Below are positions 27,272 through 36,089 of a DNA stretch of 64,000 bases, in pieces. The notes under the pieces are model-generated. The model was not told the origin of the DNA, made no database searches, and saw only the letters and a list, made by a program, of their open reading frames with translations. This DNA is from Duncaniella muris (GTDB taxonomy: Bacteria > Bacteroidota > Bacteroidia > Bacteroidales > Muribaculaceae). The stretch spans positions 62,001 to 126,000 of the forward strand of contig NZ_PUEC01000002.1 in NCBI RefSeq assembly GCF_003024805.1. Direction: 5' to 3'. Both the position numbers and the translations under genes were made by a program. Numbering within the stretch: the first letter of the stretch is position 1; each line of letters starts with the position of its first letter.

Positions 27272-28653
27272 AACACGATATATCTGAAATCAGCAACATA
27301 TACTTCGTAGGAGCCGGCGGCATAGGCATGGCTGCTCTCGAACGCTATTTCCTCGCCACCGGCAAAAAGGTGGCCGGCTATGACCGCACCCCGACAGCCC
27401 TGACCGACGAACTCCGCGCCGAAGGGGTTGAGATCAGCTTCGACGAAAACGCCGACAGCATACCTGAGGCATTCCGCAACCCGGAGACAACGCTGGTGGT
27501 CTACACTCCGGCGGTGCCTGAAAGCCTCCCGCAGCTGCGCTATTTCCGCAACAACGACTTCGAGGTGCTCAAACGCGCCGCAGTGCTCGGACTGATCACC
27601 CGCAACAGCCGCTCGCTCTGCTTCGCCGGCACCCACGGTAAGACCACAACCTCGTCAATGGCCGCCCACATACTGAAAAGCGGCTCGTTCGGCTGCAACG
27701 CCTTCCTCGGAGGCGAGATGCTCAACTACGGCACCAATTTCCTGCTGGCGCCGCAGTCGGCCTACAGTGTGATCGAGGCCGACGAGTTTGACCGCTCCTT
27801 CCATCACCTGACCCCCACCGTGGCCGTCATCACCGCCACTGACCCTGACCACCTCGACATCTACGGCACCGAGGAGGCCTATCTGGAAAGCTTCGCCCGG
27901 TTCACTGAGCTGATCCGCCCTGACGGAGCGCTCATCATCCACGAAAACCTCAAGCTCAAGCCCCGCCCGCAGGATGGAGTCAGAGTCTATACCTACTCGC
28001 GTGACAGCGGCGACTTCCACGCCGGCTATGTGCGCCGCGCCAACGGCACCATCACCTTCGATCTCATCACCCCCCGCGGCATCATCCGCAACATCAATCT
28101 CGGAGTACCCGTGGAGGTCAACATTGAAAACGCCGTGGCCGCAGCAGCAGCCATCTGTCTCACAGATGCCTGGGAGCCTGAGGTGGTGCGCGAGGCCATC
28201 AGCAGCTACCGCGGCACCAAGCGCCGTTTCGAGACCCACCTTAAAGAGGACAACGGAGCCGGACGGGTGATAATAGACGACTATGCCCATCACCCCGAAG
28301 AGGTGCGCAAGTCAATAGAATCGGTCAAGGCCATCTATCCGGGCCGCAAACTGACCGTGGCCTTCCAGCCGCATCTCTACAGCCGCACCCGCGACTTCGC
28401 CCCTGAATTCGCCGACGCCCTCTCCGGAGCCGATTCACTGGTGCTTCTCGACATCTACCCCGCCCGCGAAGAGCCGATAGAAGGCGTAAGCTCCGAAATC
28501 ATCTTCGACAAGGTGCGCTGCGAGGATAAAATCTTAATTAACAAAGAAAAATTGGTGGAAACACTGAAAAACCGTAACTTTGACATCCTCCTGACTTTAG
28601 GCGCGGGTGACATCAACACCTTCATCCCCGCCATCATAGAGAATCTCCACTGA
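27268..28653 (+). CDS. murC: UDP-N-acetylmuramate:L-alanine ligase
   Basis: 461 aa. The N-terminal nucleotide fold YFVGAGGIGMAALERY, P-loop AGTHGKTTTSSM (about 117-128), EADEFDRSFHHL and IDDYAHHPEEV identify MurC, which makes the first committed stem-peptide bond. It overlaps murG by 4 bp. The final part (from about 410) is noticeably AT-richer than the rest of the cluster (ATCTTAATTAACAAAG region), but the frame is intact. Confidence 0.96.
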   Translation: MKHDISEISNIYFVGAGGIGMAALERYFLATGKKVAGYDRTPTALTDELRAEGVEISFDENADSIPEAFRNPETTLVVYTPAVPESLPQLRYFRNNDFEVLKRAAVLGLITRNSRSLCFAGTHGKTTTSSMAAHILKSGSFGCNAFLGGEMLNYGTNFLLAPQSAYSVIEADEFDRSFHHLTPTVAVITATDPDHLDIYGTEEAYLESFARFTELIRPDGALIIHENLKLKPRPQDGVRVYTYSRDSGDFHAGYVRRANGTITFDLITPRGIIRNINLGVPVEVNIENAVAAAAAICLTDAWEPEVVREAISSYRGTKRRFETHLKEDNGAGRVIIDDYAHHPEEVRKSIESVKAIYPGRKLTVAFQPHLYSRTRDFAPEFADALSGADSLVLLDIYPAREEPIEGVSSEIIFDKVRCEDKILINKEKLVETLKNRNFDILLTLGAGDINTFIPAIIENLH

Positions 28654-28706
28654 TCAACGAATTCACTGACCCTGACAGAATCATCACACCACCCCGAAAG
28701 AAACCA

Positions 28707-29666
28707 ATGTCGCGCTACCTGACCATAATATTCTCATTGCTGCTTGTGGCCTATCTGGTCATAGCCCTGACCGTAACCGCCACCGAGGCCGATACGGAGC
28801 CTTGCCGCGGCATGGAGATCACGATAGCCGGAGCCGACGGCAACCAGCGTTTCGTCACCCCGGCCGAGCTCTCGCGCGAACTCGACTCGCTGCCTGACAA
28901 AGCCGTAGGTCTGGCTCTGGGCAACATCAACACCCAGCAGATACGCCGCCGGCTTCTTGAGATGGACAAGATAGAGGATGCCGAGGTGGTGCGCTATACC
29001 GACGGCTCGATCCGCATCAAGGTCACTCCGATCATACCGGTGGCCAGAGTGTTTGACGACGAAGAATCGTACTACATCAACCGTGCGGGCAAACGGGTGA
29101 AAGCCGACGCGCGCTTCCACAAGGATGTGCCCGTGATCGAGGGGCATTTCAATCCGTCAGATACGGTGTTCACACCCGAATCGCTGCTTCCGCTTCTGAA
29201 CTACATTTCCGGTGACTCTGTCTGGAACTCCTATATCTCGATGATCAAGGTGAAATCACCCACTGACATCATACTCGTCCCGGTGATCTGCGAACATGTG
29301 ATCAACTTCGGGACACCCTCACATTTCGACGACAAATTCTCACGTCTGAAGAAATTCTATTCAAAAGTGCTCCCGCTGCAGGGCTGGGAAAAATATGACA
29401 CGATCTCGCTCAAATGGAACGGCCAGTTAGTGGCCACCAAGCGCCGCAAGGCTCCGCAGAAGATGGAGACAGTGCAGTATGACGACGACGAGAGCGTGGA
29501 CACCGGCACGATGCTTGCGGGCGATGACGTGGCCCCCGGCCAGACCATTCCCGGCATGAAGGCCCACTCCGAAAAGCCTATTCCGGCCGCAAGGAAGAGT
29601 GCTCCGGCCGCCGCGGCGCCAAAGACCGCAGCCGACAACCAACAGACACAGAACAAAATCAACTGA
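28707..29666 (+). CDS. ftsQ: FtsQ-like cell division protein
   Basis: 319 aa. One N-terminal transmembrane helix (about residues 5-22), then a POTRA-like region (LEMDKIEDAEVVRYTDGSIRIKVTPIIPVARV) and an FtsQ/DivIB-type beta domain. The last 70 residues are a low-complexity Ala/Pro/acidic tail (after RRKAPQKMETVQYD) that is not part of the E. coli protein and is probably disordered in the periplasm. Position between murC and ftsA is canonical. It would link FtsL/FtsB to the divisome. Confidence 0.88.
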   Translation: MSRYLTIIFSLLLVAYLVIALTVTATEADTEPCRGMEITIAGADGNQRFVTPAELSRELDSLPDKAVGLALGNINTQQIRRRLLEMDKIEDAEVVRYTDGSIRIKVTPIIPVARVFDDEESYYINRAGKRVKADARFHKDVPVIEGHFNPSDTVFTPESLLPLLNYISGDSVWNSYISMIKVKSPTDIILVPVICEHVINFGTPSHFDDKFSRLKKFYSKVLPLQGWEKYDTISLKWNGQLVATKRRKAPQKMETVQYDDDESVDTGTMLAGDDVAPGQTIPGMKAHSEKPIPAARKSAPAAAAPKTAADNQQTQNKIN

Positions 29667-29683
29667 AAACCCAATACATCTCC

Positions 29684-31174
29684 ATGGAAGAAAAATATAT
29701 AGTGGCTCTCGAAATAGGGAGCTCGAAAATAAAAGGTGCGATAGGCATCGTAGACCCTCAGGGCACATTGAGTGTGAAAGCTGTAGAAGAGGAGAAACTC
29801 TATGACGGGGTGCGCTACGGCTGCATACGCAATGTGGTAGAGACGGCAGGCGCGATCCGCAACGTGATCGGACGTCTGGAGATGCGCGAGCCGGGGCGCA
29901 ACGTGACCGGAGTCTATGTCTCGGTGGGCGGACGCTCGCTGATGGCCCAGGGCATCGAGATTGAACGCCGATTGCCGCAGGAAATGGAGATAACCAACGA
30001 GCTGATTGCCGACATGACCGGCGACGCGCTCAACTATCAGCTGCACGAACGCACGATAGTCGACGTTACTCCCAAGGAGTTCAGGGTTGACAATTCGCCG
30101 ACAAACCGCGCGGTGGGCATGTTCGGCTCCCACGTGTCGGCCCGGCTGAATCTGATCAGCTGCCGCACTCAGCTCGTCAGAAACCTCAACCATGTGCTTG
30201 ACGAGCGTCTGCATCTGCCGGTGCATGACATGTTCGTGCGCCAGATAGCCGAAGCCGATTTCGTGCTCTATCCCGAAGAGAAGCGCCAGGGATGTATGCT
30301 GGTTGACTGCGGGGCGGAGACCACCACGGTGTCGATCTACAAGAACGGTGTGCTGCTCTACATGAGCACCATCCCGATGGGTTCGCGCAACATCACACGC
30401 GACATTACCGCCATGAACTATCTCGAAGAGCGCGCCGAGGAGCTGAAGATCGACGGCGGAAACGCTCTGAGCTCTACGGAGCCGACTCCGATGCCGTCAA
30501 ACGGACTGATTGACTACGGCCAGATCAACAACTATGTGGCCGCGCGCGCCGGAGAGATCATTGCCAATATCAACGAACAGATCAAATATGCGGGTCTGAC
30601 TCCCGACAGGCTCCCTGCGGGCATCATACTGACCGGCCGCGGATCGAAGCTCAACGGTTTTGACCGCCGTCTGGAAAACCTCACCACCCTGAAGGTGCGC
30701 TATGGCGGTCCGGTGAACCGTGTGCGCATCCTTGACGGCCGCATCAATGCCTCAGACCATGTGGACGTGATCTCGATTCTTGCCGCGGCTGCCAAAGACC
30801 GCGAGGTCAAGGAGTGTCTGAGCCGTCCGGAACCGGTTGTGATAGCTCCGGAGCCTATTTATAACTCAATTGACGAGGTGCGTCAGCAGCCGTCACCGCA
30901 GAAACCCGCTTATCAGCAGAACGCTTATCAGCAAAGCGGATATCAGCAAAACAGTTATCAGCAGCCTCAGCAGTCTCAGCAGCCTCAACCCCAGCCAGCG
31001 GCGCCACAAAGACCGGAATATCAGAACCCCAGGCCGGCTGAACCCGAAAAGCCGGAACCCGCTCCGGCTCCGGAGAAGAAGAGAGGTTTCTCGCTGTGGG
31101 GCACTGTGCGTGAACGGCTTGTAAACCTCATGACCGAGCCTGTGGAGGACGATGATATCGACAACGATAACTAA
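29684..31174 (+). CDS. ftsA: Cell division protein FtsA
   Basis: 496 aa actin-like ATPase. Phosphate-1 motif VALEIGSSKIKGAIG (about 5-19), the 1C subdomain, and the second phosphate loop MLVDCGAETTTVSIY followed by GIILTGRGSKLNG. Residues about 385-470 form a Gln/Pro-rich linker built from YQQ repeats, ending in the amphipathic membrane-targeting helix GFSLWGTVRERLVNLM. FtsA tethers FtsZ filaments to the membrane. The linker is much longer than in E. coli FtsA (420 aa total). It is encoded 17 bp after ftsQ. Confidence 0.95.
   Translation: MEEKYIVALEIGSSKIKGAIGIVDPQGTLSVKAVEEEKLYDGVRYGCIRNVVETAGAIRNVIGRLEMREPGRNVTGVYVSVGGRSLMAQGIEIERRLPQEMEITNELIADMTGDALNYQLHERTIVDVTPKEFRVDNSPTNRAVGMFGSHVSARLNLISCRTQLVRNLNHVLDERLHLPVHDMFVRQIAEADFVLYPEEKRQGCMLVDCGAETTTVSIYKNGVLLYMSTIPMGSRNITRDITAMNYLEERAEELKIDGGNALSSTEPTPMPSNGLIDYGQINNYVAARAGEIIANINEQIKYAGLTPDRLPAGIILTGRGSKLNGFDRRLENLTTLKVRYGGPVNRVRILDGRINASDHVDVISILAAAAKDREVKECLSRPEPVVIAPEPIYNSIDEVRQQPSPQKPAYQQNAYQQSGYQQNSYQQPQQSQQPQPQPAAPQRPEYQNPRPAEPEKPEPAPAPEKKRGFSLWGTVRERLVNLMTEPVEDDDIDNDN
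30911..30970 (+). repeat. In-frame 15-bp tandem repeat (4 units) in the ftsA linker
   Basis: TATCAGCA recurs at 30911, 30926, 30941 and 30956, exactly every 15 bp, encoding four YQQxx units. Because 15 is divisible by three, unit gain or loss would change linker length without breaking the frame. Confidence 0.8.
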
Positions 31175-31261
31175 ACACATTCTTTATATAACACACTTAC
31201 AGAGCAATTCACTCCCCTCATTTCTCTCCCCTGAAGCTGTAACAAAAATCTTACTCAAAAA

Positions 31262-32707
31262 ATGGAAGATCAGATCAACAACTATAATCAGGACATCTCT
31301 GACACTTCGGCTTTCAAGAGCAACAATGAAGGCTCGGATCTCGCCTGCAACATCATGGCCATCGGTGTGGGCGGCGGCGGCAACAATGCCGTGAATCATA
31401 TGTATGTCCAGGGCATAAAGAATGTGTCCTTCGTCAATATCAACACTGACCATCAGACGCTGTGTCACTCGCGTGTGCCCCACACTCTGGAGATCGGCGA
31501 CGGTCTGGGTGCGGGCAACAAGCCTGAGAAGGCCCGCGATTTCGCTGAGGAAAGCGCCGAGGAGATTGCGGATCTGTTTGACGACCAGACCAAGATGGTG
31601 TTCATCACTGCCGGTATGGGCGGCGGCACCGGCACCGGTGCGGCTCCCGTGGTGGCCCGCATTGCCAAGGAGCGCGGGCTGCTGACCATCGGTATCGTGA
31701 CCATTCCCTTCCTATTCGAGGGGCAGAAGAAGATCCGCAAGGCTATAGCCGGTGCCGACGAGATGGCGAAGCATGTGGATGCGCTGCTTGTGATCAACAA
31801 TGAGCGTCTGGGCGAGATCTACGGTGATCTCGATTTCCTGAATGCGTTCGGCAAGGCTGACGATACGCTGTCAATAGCCGCGCGTTCTATCTCGGAGCTG
31901 ATCACCTGCAACGGTCTGATAAACCTCGACTTCAATGACGTTGATTCTACTCTGCGCGACGGCGGCGCGGCTATCATCTCGACCGGCTATGGCGAGGGTG
32001 AGAACCGTGTGACCAACGCTATCCATAACGCTCTGAATTCTCCGCTTCTGAAGAACCGCGATATCCTGGGCTCGAAGAAGCTGCTTTTCAATCTGTATTT
32101 CAACCCGAACGCCGAAGAGAAGTTCCTGATGAGCGAGACCCGCGAGATCACGGATTTCATCGGTGCGATCAACACGGATGTGGATGTGATCTGGGGTGTC
32201 GGGTTCGACGAGTCGCTGGGTAATGGCGTGAAAATGACCATCCTTGCGGCCGGTTTCGATGTGACTCTGCGCGAGGAGGAGGAGGAAATCATGGCTGGAG
32301 GCGCGGCAAGCGGTTTCGGTTTCTCGATGGGTACTCCGGGTTCGCGCAGCTCTTCTCCGGCGGCTTCAAACAGTGCAAGTGCACCGGCTGTTCCTGCGCC
32401 GGCAGCTCCTGTGGCACCGGCCAAGCCTAAGGAACCGGAGGTTTCTGACGAGCGTCTGGCCGAGGAGTATGGCCTGACCAAGATCAAGGATCTGACGGAG
32501 GGTAAGGACCGTTCGTCGACTATCGTGCTGGGGCTGAATCAGCTTGATGACGATGCTGTCTGCGATATTCTGGAGAAGTATCCTACCTATAAGCGTGACC
32601 GCAAGATTGTGGAGGATGTGCGCAGTGGTGCTCTCGACGGTTCGTCGGGTCTCCAGCCTGCGGGCCAGGCTTCGGGTTCGGCGGGTCAGACTATCAGTTT
32701 CGGCTGA
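31262..32707 (+). CDS. ftsZ: Cell division GTPase FtsZ
   Basis: 481 aa. The tubulin signature GMGGGTGTGAAP (about residues 118-129), GVGGGGNNAVNHM near the N-terminus and the T7 loop NLDFNDVDSTLRDGGAA are intact. The GTPase core ends around residue 340. It is followed by a Ser/Ala/Pro linker and a C-terminal region (KDRSSTIVLGLNQLDDDAVCDILEKYPTYKRDRK) larger than in E. coli, typical of Bacteroidetes FtsZ. It forms the Z-ring. It is the last gene of the cluster, followed by a strong terminator. Confidence 0.97.
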   Translation: MEDQINNYNQDISDTSAFKSNNEGSDLACNIMAIGVGGGGNNAVNHMYVQGIKNVSFVNINTDHQTLCHSRVPHTLEIGDGLGAGNKPEKARDFAEESAEEIADLFDDQTKMVFITAGMGGGTGTGAAPVVARIAKERGLLTIGIVTIPFLFEGQKKIRKAIAGADEMAKHVDALLVINNERLGEIYGDLDFLNAFGKADDTLSIAARSISELITCNGLINLDFNDVDSTLRDGGAAIISTGYGEGENRVTNAIHNALNSPLLKNRDILGSKKLLFNLYFNPNAEEKFLMSETREITDFIGAINTDVDVIWGVGFDESLGNGVKMTILAAGFDVTLREEEEEIMAGGAASGFGFSMGTPGSRSSSPAASNSASAPAVPAPAAPVAPAKPKEPEVSDERLAEEYGLTKIKDLTEGKDRSSTIVLGLNQLDDDAVCDILEKYPTYKRDRKIVEDVRSGALDGSSGLQPAGQASGSAGQTISFG

Positions 32708-32731
32708 TCGGCGTTCACGTGCAATATATAA

Positions 32732-32777
32732 GCCCCGGCGGCAGTCTTTTTACAGACTGCGGCTGGGGCGTTTTTTT
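32732..32777 (+). terminator. Rho-independent terminator of the dcw cluster
   Basis: A 16-bp stem with one mismatch and one G-T pair (GCCCCGGCGGCAGTCT with AGACTGCGGCTGGGGC) followed by seven Ts at 32771-32777, 25 bp past the ftsZ stop. Confidence 0.9.
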
Positions 32778-32799
32778 GTCATTGTGCCATCCGGGACCG

Positions 32800-33001
32800 T
32801 AAATCGGTGTCCTGTCGGACACCATGCGTGGGTGGGACTGATAACCCGTGACACCTATGCGCGATGCGCTACGGTGTCACGGGCTATGAGTAAATCGATG
32901 TCCTGTCGGACATCACCCTCCCGGAATCCCGCGGAGTGTTATGGTAAATCGCGCTGTCGTGGCGGGATGCTGCCTATGATGTTCGGCAGGGAGTCGATTT
33001 A
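32800..33001. repeat. REP-like hairpin repeat array
   Basis: Two direct 25-bp copies begin TAAATCG and contain the palindromes GGTGTCCTGTCGGACACC (32806-32823) and GATGTCCTGTCGGACATC (32897-32914); they agree at 23 of 25 positions. Between them is an 11-bp perfect stem, CCCGTGACACC / GGTGTCACGGG (32845-32855 with 32873-32883). A vestige (TAAATCG and CTGTCG) starts at 32945. A diverged inverted copy lies at 32977-33001 (20 of 25 identical to the second copy), inside the 3' end of the GH67 gene. No spacers of constant size, so not a CRISPR. Confidence 0.7.
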
Positions 33002-34923
33002 TGGTAGCGGACGGAGTCGAGGAGGGCGGGGGTGGGGGATTCGAAGTTGGTGATGGGGAGGTTGATGCGTTTGAGCTGTTCGAGCGGTTGGACTGGTGCG
33101 GTGACTCCCGTGGGATAGGGTAGGCGTGAGTATTCCCGGAAGTATTGCAGACAGGCATCTTTCCACCACCGGGCGTCGGCGGCCTGGGTGCGCAGACGTT
33201 CGGCTACGTCGGCGTGGAGTTCGGGTCTGATGTATGGGCGTGCTTCCTCCCAGCGGCGACAATAGTCTTCGGCTGTCGAAACTCCTCGCTCGTAGCGGTA
33301 GCAGAGTTCATCCCAAAGCGTATGGCCGGATTTCAGGCGATGGGTCCAGGGCACGTGGTGGAACCAGAGCAGAAATTCCTCAGGGCAGGTGTCGATGTCG
33401 TTGAGCTGAGAGCGCAGGGGCTCGGGATATTGCTCTACGGCATTGCTTCCTGAAGTGGTGCGGTTGAAGCCAAGCCCTTGGCGGTCGGCGCAGTGGTAGT
33501 ATTTGGGGAGCCAGTCGGGGCGGGCGCCGGGTATGTCACACCAGGGTTCGGGCCCGTAGTGGTGGCCGAAGGCGAAGATGTGGTGCAGTCCGAGGGGCAT
33601 CATGTAGTCAACCACCGCTTCTCGGCTTGTCAGGAACATGTCGAGCAGGCCGGAGTAGATGCTGTCAGGGATGTTGCTTCCGGGTATCAGCAGATTGGCG
33701 TCGATCCACTCGCGGGCTATCCGGGCGGGGCTTAGCTGCGGGTCCCAGGCCAGACGTCCGAAGGCATGCCAGTTGGCTCCGGCAAGCGGATTGCCAGTCA
33801 TGTTGTCGGAGTCGCCGATGTTGGCCACTCCGGCGATGGCTGTGAGCGAGGAGGGTTTTACATATTCGAAAAATTCAGTCCACATCGGGGCCAGGAAGGC
33901 CAGATGGTTGGCGTGGCCGAGATATTCCTGGGTCACCTGGAATTCGACCATCCGGTCGGTCTGCGGCATGGCGCCGAAAAGCGGGGAGTAGGGTTCGCGG
34001 GGCTGGAAGTCGATGGGGCCGTTTTTGATCTGTATGATGACGTTTGGATCAAATTTTCCGTCGAGCGGCTGGAATTCCATGTATGCCTGCTTGGCGCGGT
34101 CGGCGTCGATTGGCGAATAGACAAAGGCTCGCCACATCACTATGCCGCCGTGTGGCTTGAGCGCGCGGGCGAGCATGTTGGCTCCGTCGGCGTGGCTTCG
34201 GCCGAAGTCCATCGGGCCGGGCTGGCCTTCGGAGTTGGCTTTTACGAGAAATCCGCCGAAGTCGGGAATGAGCGAGTAGATTTCATCGGCTTTGTTTTTC
34301 CACCAGTCGGTCACTTCGGCTGCGAGCGGATCAGCCGTGGGCAGAGAGTCGAGCACCATCGGCGAGGCGAAGTTGACCGACAGATAGACCTTGATGCCGT
34401 AGGGGCGGAACACGTCGGCCAGACGCGCTACTTTCACGAGATAGTCATGAGAGAGGATCTGCGGCGAGGCGTTGACGTTGTTGAGCACGGTGCCATTGAT
34501 GCCTATGCGGGCGTTTTCGCGGGCGTAGTCCAGGTAGCGCGGCGATACGGAATCAGGCAGAGCGTCCCAGTCCCAGAGGGAGTGGCCTGCATAGCCGCGC
34601 TCCACGGTGCCGTCGAGGTTGTCCCAGTGGTTGAGCAGGCGCAGGGGGAAGGCCGGCGATTCCTCGCGTGGAATCTGCATTGAGTCGCGCAGCAGAGAGT
34701 AGACGCCGTAGAGGGCACCCGTGTCATCGGCGCTGCTGATGACAAACTTATGGCCCTCGCGCTCGATGCCGAAGGCCTCGGCTTTCATTTCAGGGGTGTG
34801 GCGGAACTCCACGGGGCTTCCTTTCCACAGGCGGTCAAGCTCCCGGCGGGCTGTTGACGGTTCGGGGCGCGAGCATGAGACGAGTGAAAGCAGCGCGGCT
34901 GCCATGATGATGAGTCTGTTCAT
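32974..34923 (-). CDS. Alpha-glucuronidase, GH67, lipoprotein
   Basis: 649 aa. Lipobox LLSLVSC (Cys about 17). GH67 features include the catalytic-acid region VKANSEGQPGPMDFG and IVMWRAFVY, the central GDSDNMTGNPLAGANWHAFGRLAWDP and HHYGPEPWCD. GH67 removes 4-O-methyl-glucuronic acid from the terminal non-reducing xylose of xylo-oligosaccharides. It is the last gene of the xylan locus (116 bp after GH43). Its last codons (HKSTPCRTS) coincide with a diverged inverted copy of the REP-like repeat, so the original C-terminus may have been replaced. The lipoprotein signal suggests periplasmic or membrane anchoring. Confidence 0.93.
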   Translation of the reverse strand: MNRLIIMAAALLSLVSCSRPEPSTARRELDRLWKGSPVEFRHTPEMKAEAFGIEREGHKFVISSADDTGALYGVYSLLRDSMQIPREESPAFPLRLLNHWDNLDGTVERGYAGHSLWDWDALPDSVSPRYLDYARENARIGINGTVLNNVNASPQILSHDYLVKVARLADVFRPYGIKVYLSVNFASPMVLDSLPTADPLAAEVTDWWKNKADEIYSLIPDFGGFLVKANSEGQPGPMDFGRSHADGANMLARALKPHGGIVMWRAFVYSPIDADRAKQAYMEFQPLDGKFDPNVIIQIKNGPIDFQPREPYSPLFGAMPQTDRMVEFQVTQEYLGHANHLAFLAPMWTEFFEYVKPSSLTAIAGVANIGDSDNMTGNPLAGANWHAFGRLAWDPQLSPARIAREWIDANLLIPGSNIPDSIYSGLLDMFLTSREAVVDYMMPLGLHHIFAFGHHYGPEPWCDIPGARPDWLPKYYHCADRQGLGFNRTTSGSNAVEQYPEPLRSQLNDIDTCPEEFLLWFHHVPWTHRLKSGHTLWDELCYRYERGVSTAEDYCRRWEEARPYIRPELHADVAERLRTQAADARWWKDACLQYFREYSRLPYPTGVTAPVQPLEQLKRINLPITNFESPTPALLDSVRYHKSTPCRTS

Positions 34924-34979
34924 TTCAGGGGGCTGGGTTGATAGGTTTTCATTCTGTCGGGACGGTAGCCGTGACGGGG

Positions 34980-35017
34980 CTAAGAAGCTGTTTATTAATA
35001 CGTAAACAGCTTCTTAG
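34980..35017. repeat. 15-bp perfect inverted repeat between GH67 and GH43 genes
   Basis: CTAAGAAGCTGTTTA (34980-34994) pairs with TAAACAGCTTCTTAG (35003-35017) around an 8-nt loop. It follows the GH43 stop on the minus strand but has no T run, so it may be an RNA-stabilising hairpin or a remnant repeat rather than a terminator. Confidence 0.6.
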
Positions 35018-35039
35018 AGGCCGTTATTGTCAGGCTTTC

Positions 35040-36035
35040 TTATTCCTCCCAGGGATCGCCTCCGCCGTCGATGGGGAGGATGCGGCCGTCGGCATCATAG
35101 GTGAGTTCGCAGACCTTGAGGCTGCGGAGCCATGATTTGCCGCCTGAGGGCACACTGTCGTGGTGGAAGAGATACCATTTGCCACCGAATTCGATGATGC
35201 TGTGGTGAGTGGTCCAGCCTACCACGGGGGTGAGGATCACGCCTCCGTAGGTGAAGGGGCCGTAGGGGTTGTCGCCTATGGCGTAGCAGAGCAGATGGCT
35301 GTCGCCGGTGGAATATGTGAGATAGTATTTGCCGTTGTATCTGTGGACCCACGAAGCCTCGAAGAAGCGGTGGGGATCATTGGCCTTGAGGGGTTTTCCT
35401 TCGGCATCGACCACCAGGATGGGGCGGGGTTCCTCGGCAAACTGGAGCATGTCTTTTGACAGGCGCACGCAGCGCGAGGGGAGTGCCGGTTCGTCGCCTT
35501 CGGGCAGGCAGGGCGATTCGAGGGCCTTGTTGTCGCGGTAGCGCTGAAGCTGTCCGCCCCAGATGCCTCCGAAGTAGAGATAGTATTCGCCATTGTCTTC
35601 AAGCACGCAGATGTCAATCGAATAAGAGCCGCGTATCGGGTCGGGCTGGGGGATGAAGGGGCCTTCCGGGCGGTCGGCTATGGCCACACCGATGCGGAAA
35701 ATGTCATTTTGGTCTTTCAGCGGGAAGTAGAGGTAGTATTTTCCGTCTTTTTCGGCGCAGTCGCAGTCCCAGAGCTGGCGTCCGGCCCAGGGAATGTCGG
35801 CAATGTCGAGAGCTTTTCCGTGGTCTGTGACCTTGCCGGTCATCGGGTCGCCGTCGATCGAGAGCACGTGCATGTCTTTCATCACGTACTGGTCGCCGTT
35901 GTCATTTTCCACGTTTTCGCATTCCCAGTCATGGGAGGGGTAGATGTAGATGCGGCCATTGAACACGTGGACACTCGGATCGGCCATGAAGTCAGCGGGG
36001 AAGAGGTAGCGTTTATCGGGATTGAGCAGTTTCAT
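35040..36035 (-). CDS. Glycoside hydrolase family 43 (xylosidase/arabinofuranosidase type)
   Basis: 331 aa, a single five-bladed propeller. The three catalytic acids sit in FMADPSVHVFNGRIYIYPS (base Asp near 19), SYSIDICVLEDNGEYYLYFGG (pKa-modulating Asp) and FFEASWVHRYNGKYYLTYS (acid Glu). No signal peptide, so it probably acts in the cytoplasm on imported xylo-oligosaccharides, releasing xylose or arabinose. It is in the xylan operon 54 bp after the small GH10 gene. GH43 includes both exo-xylosidases and arabinofuranosidases; the exact activity is not decided by these motifs. Confidence 0.88.
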   Translation of the reverse strand: MKLLNPDKRYLFPADFMADPSVHVFNGRIYIYPSHDWECENVENDNGDQYVMKDMHVLSIDGDPMTGKVTDHGKALDIADIPWAGRQLWDCDCAEKDGKYYLYFPLKDQNDIFRIGVAIADRPEGPFIPQPDPIRGSYSIDICVLEDNGEYYLYFGGIWGGQLQRYRDNKALESPCLPEGDEPALPSRCVRLSKDMLQFAEEPRPILVVDAEGKPLKANDPHRFFEASWVHRYNGKYYLTYSTGDSHLLCYAIGDNPYGPFTYGGVILTPVVGWTTHHSIIEFGGKWYLFHHDSVPSGGKSWLRSLKVCELTYDADGRILPIDGGGDPWEE

Positions 36036-36089
36036 GATTGTATTGCTTTTAGAGACTTGTGTTAGAGATTGACTTTGTCTGTGATGTTG

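Noticed and set aside
32800-32940. Possible CRISPR array after ftsZ
   Set aside because: Only two close copies plus one different hairpin, no regular spacers and no cas genes.
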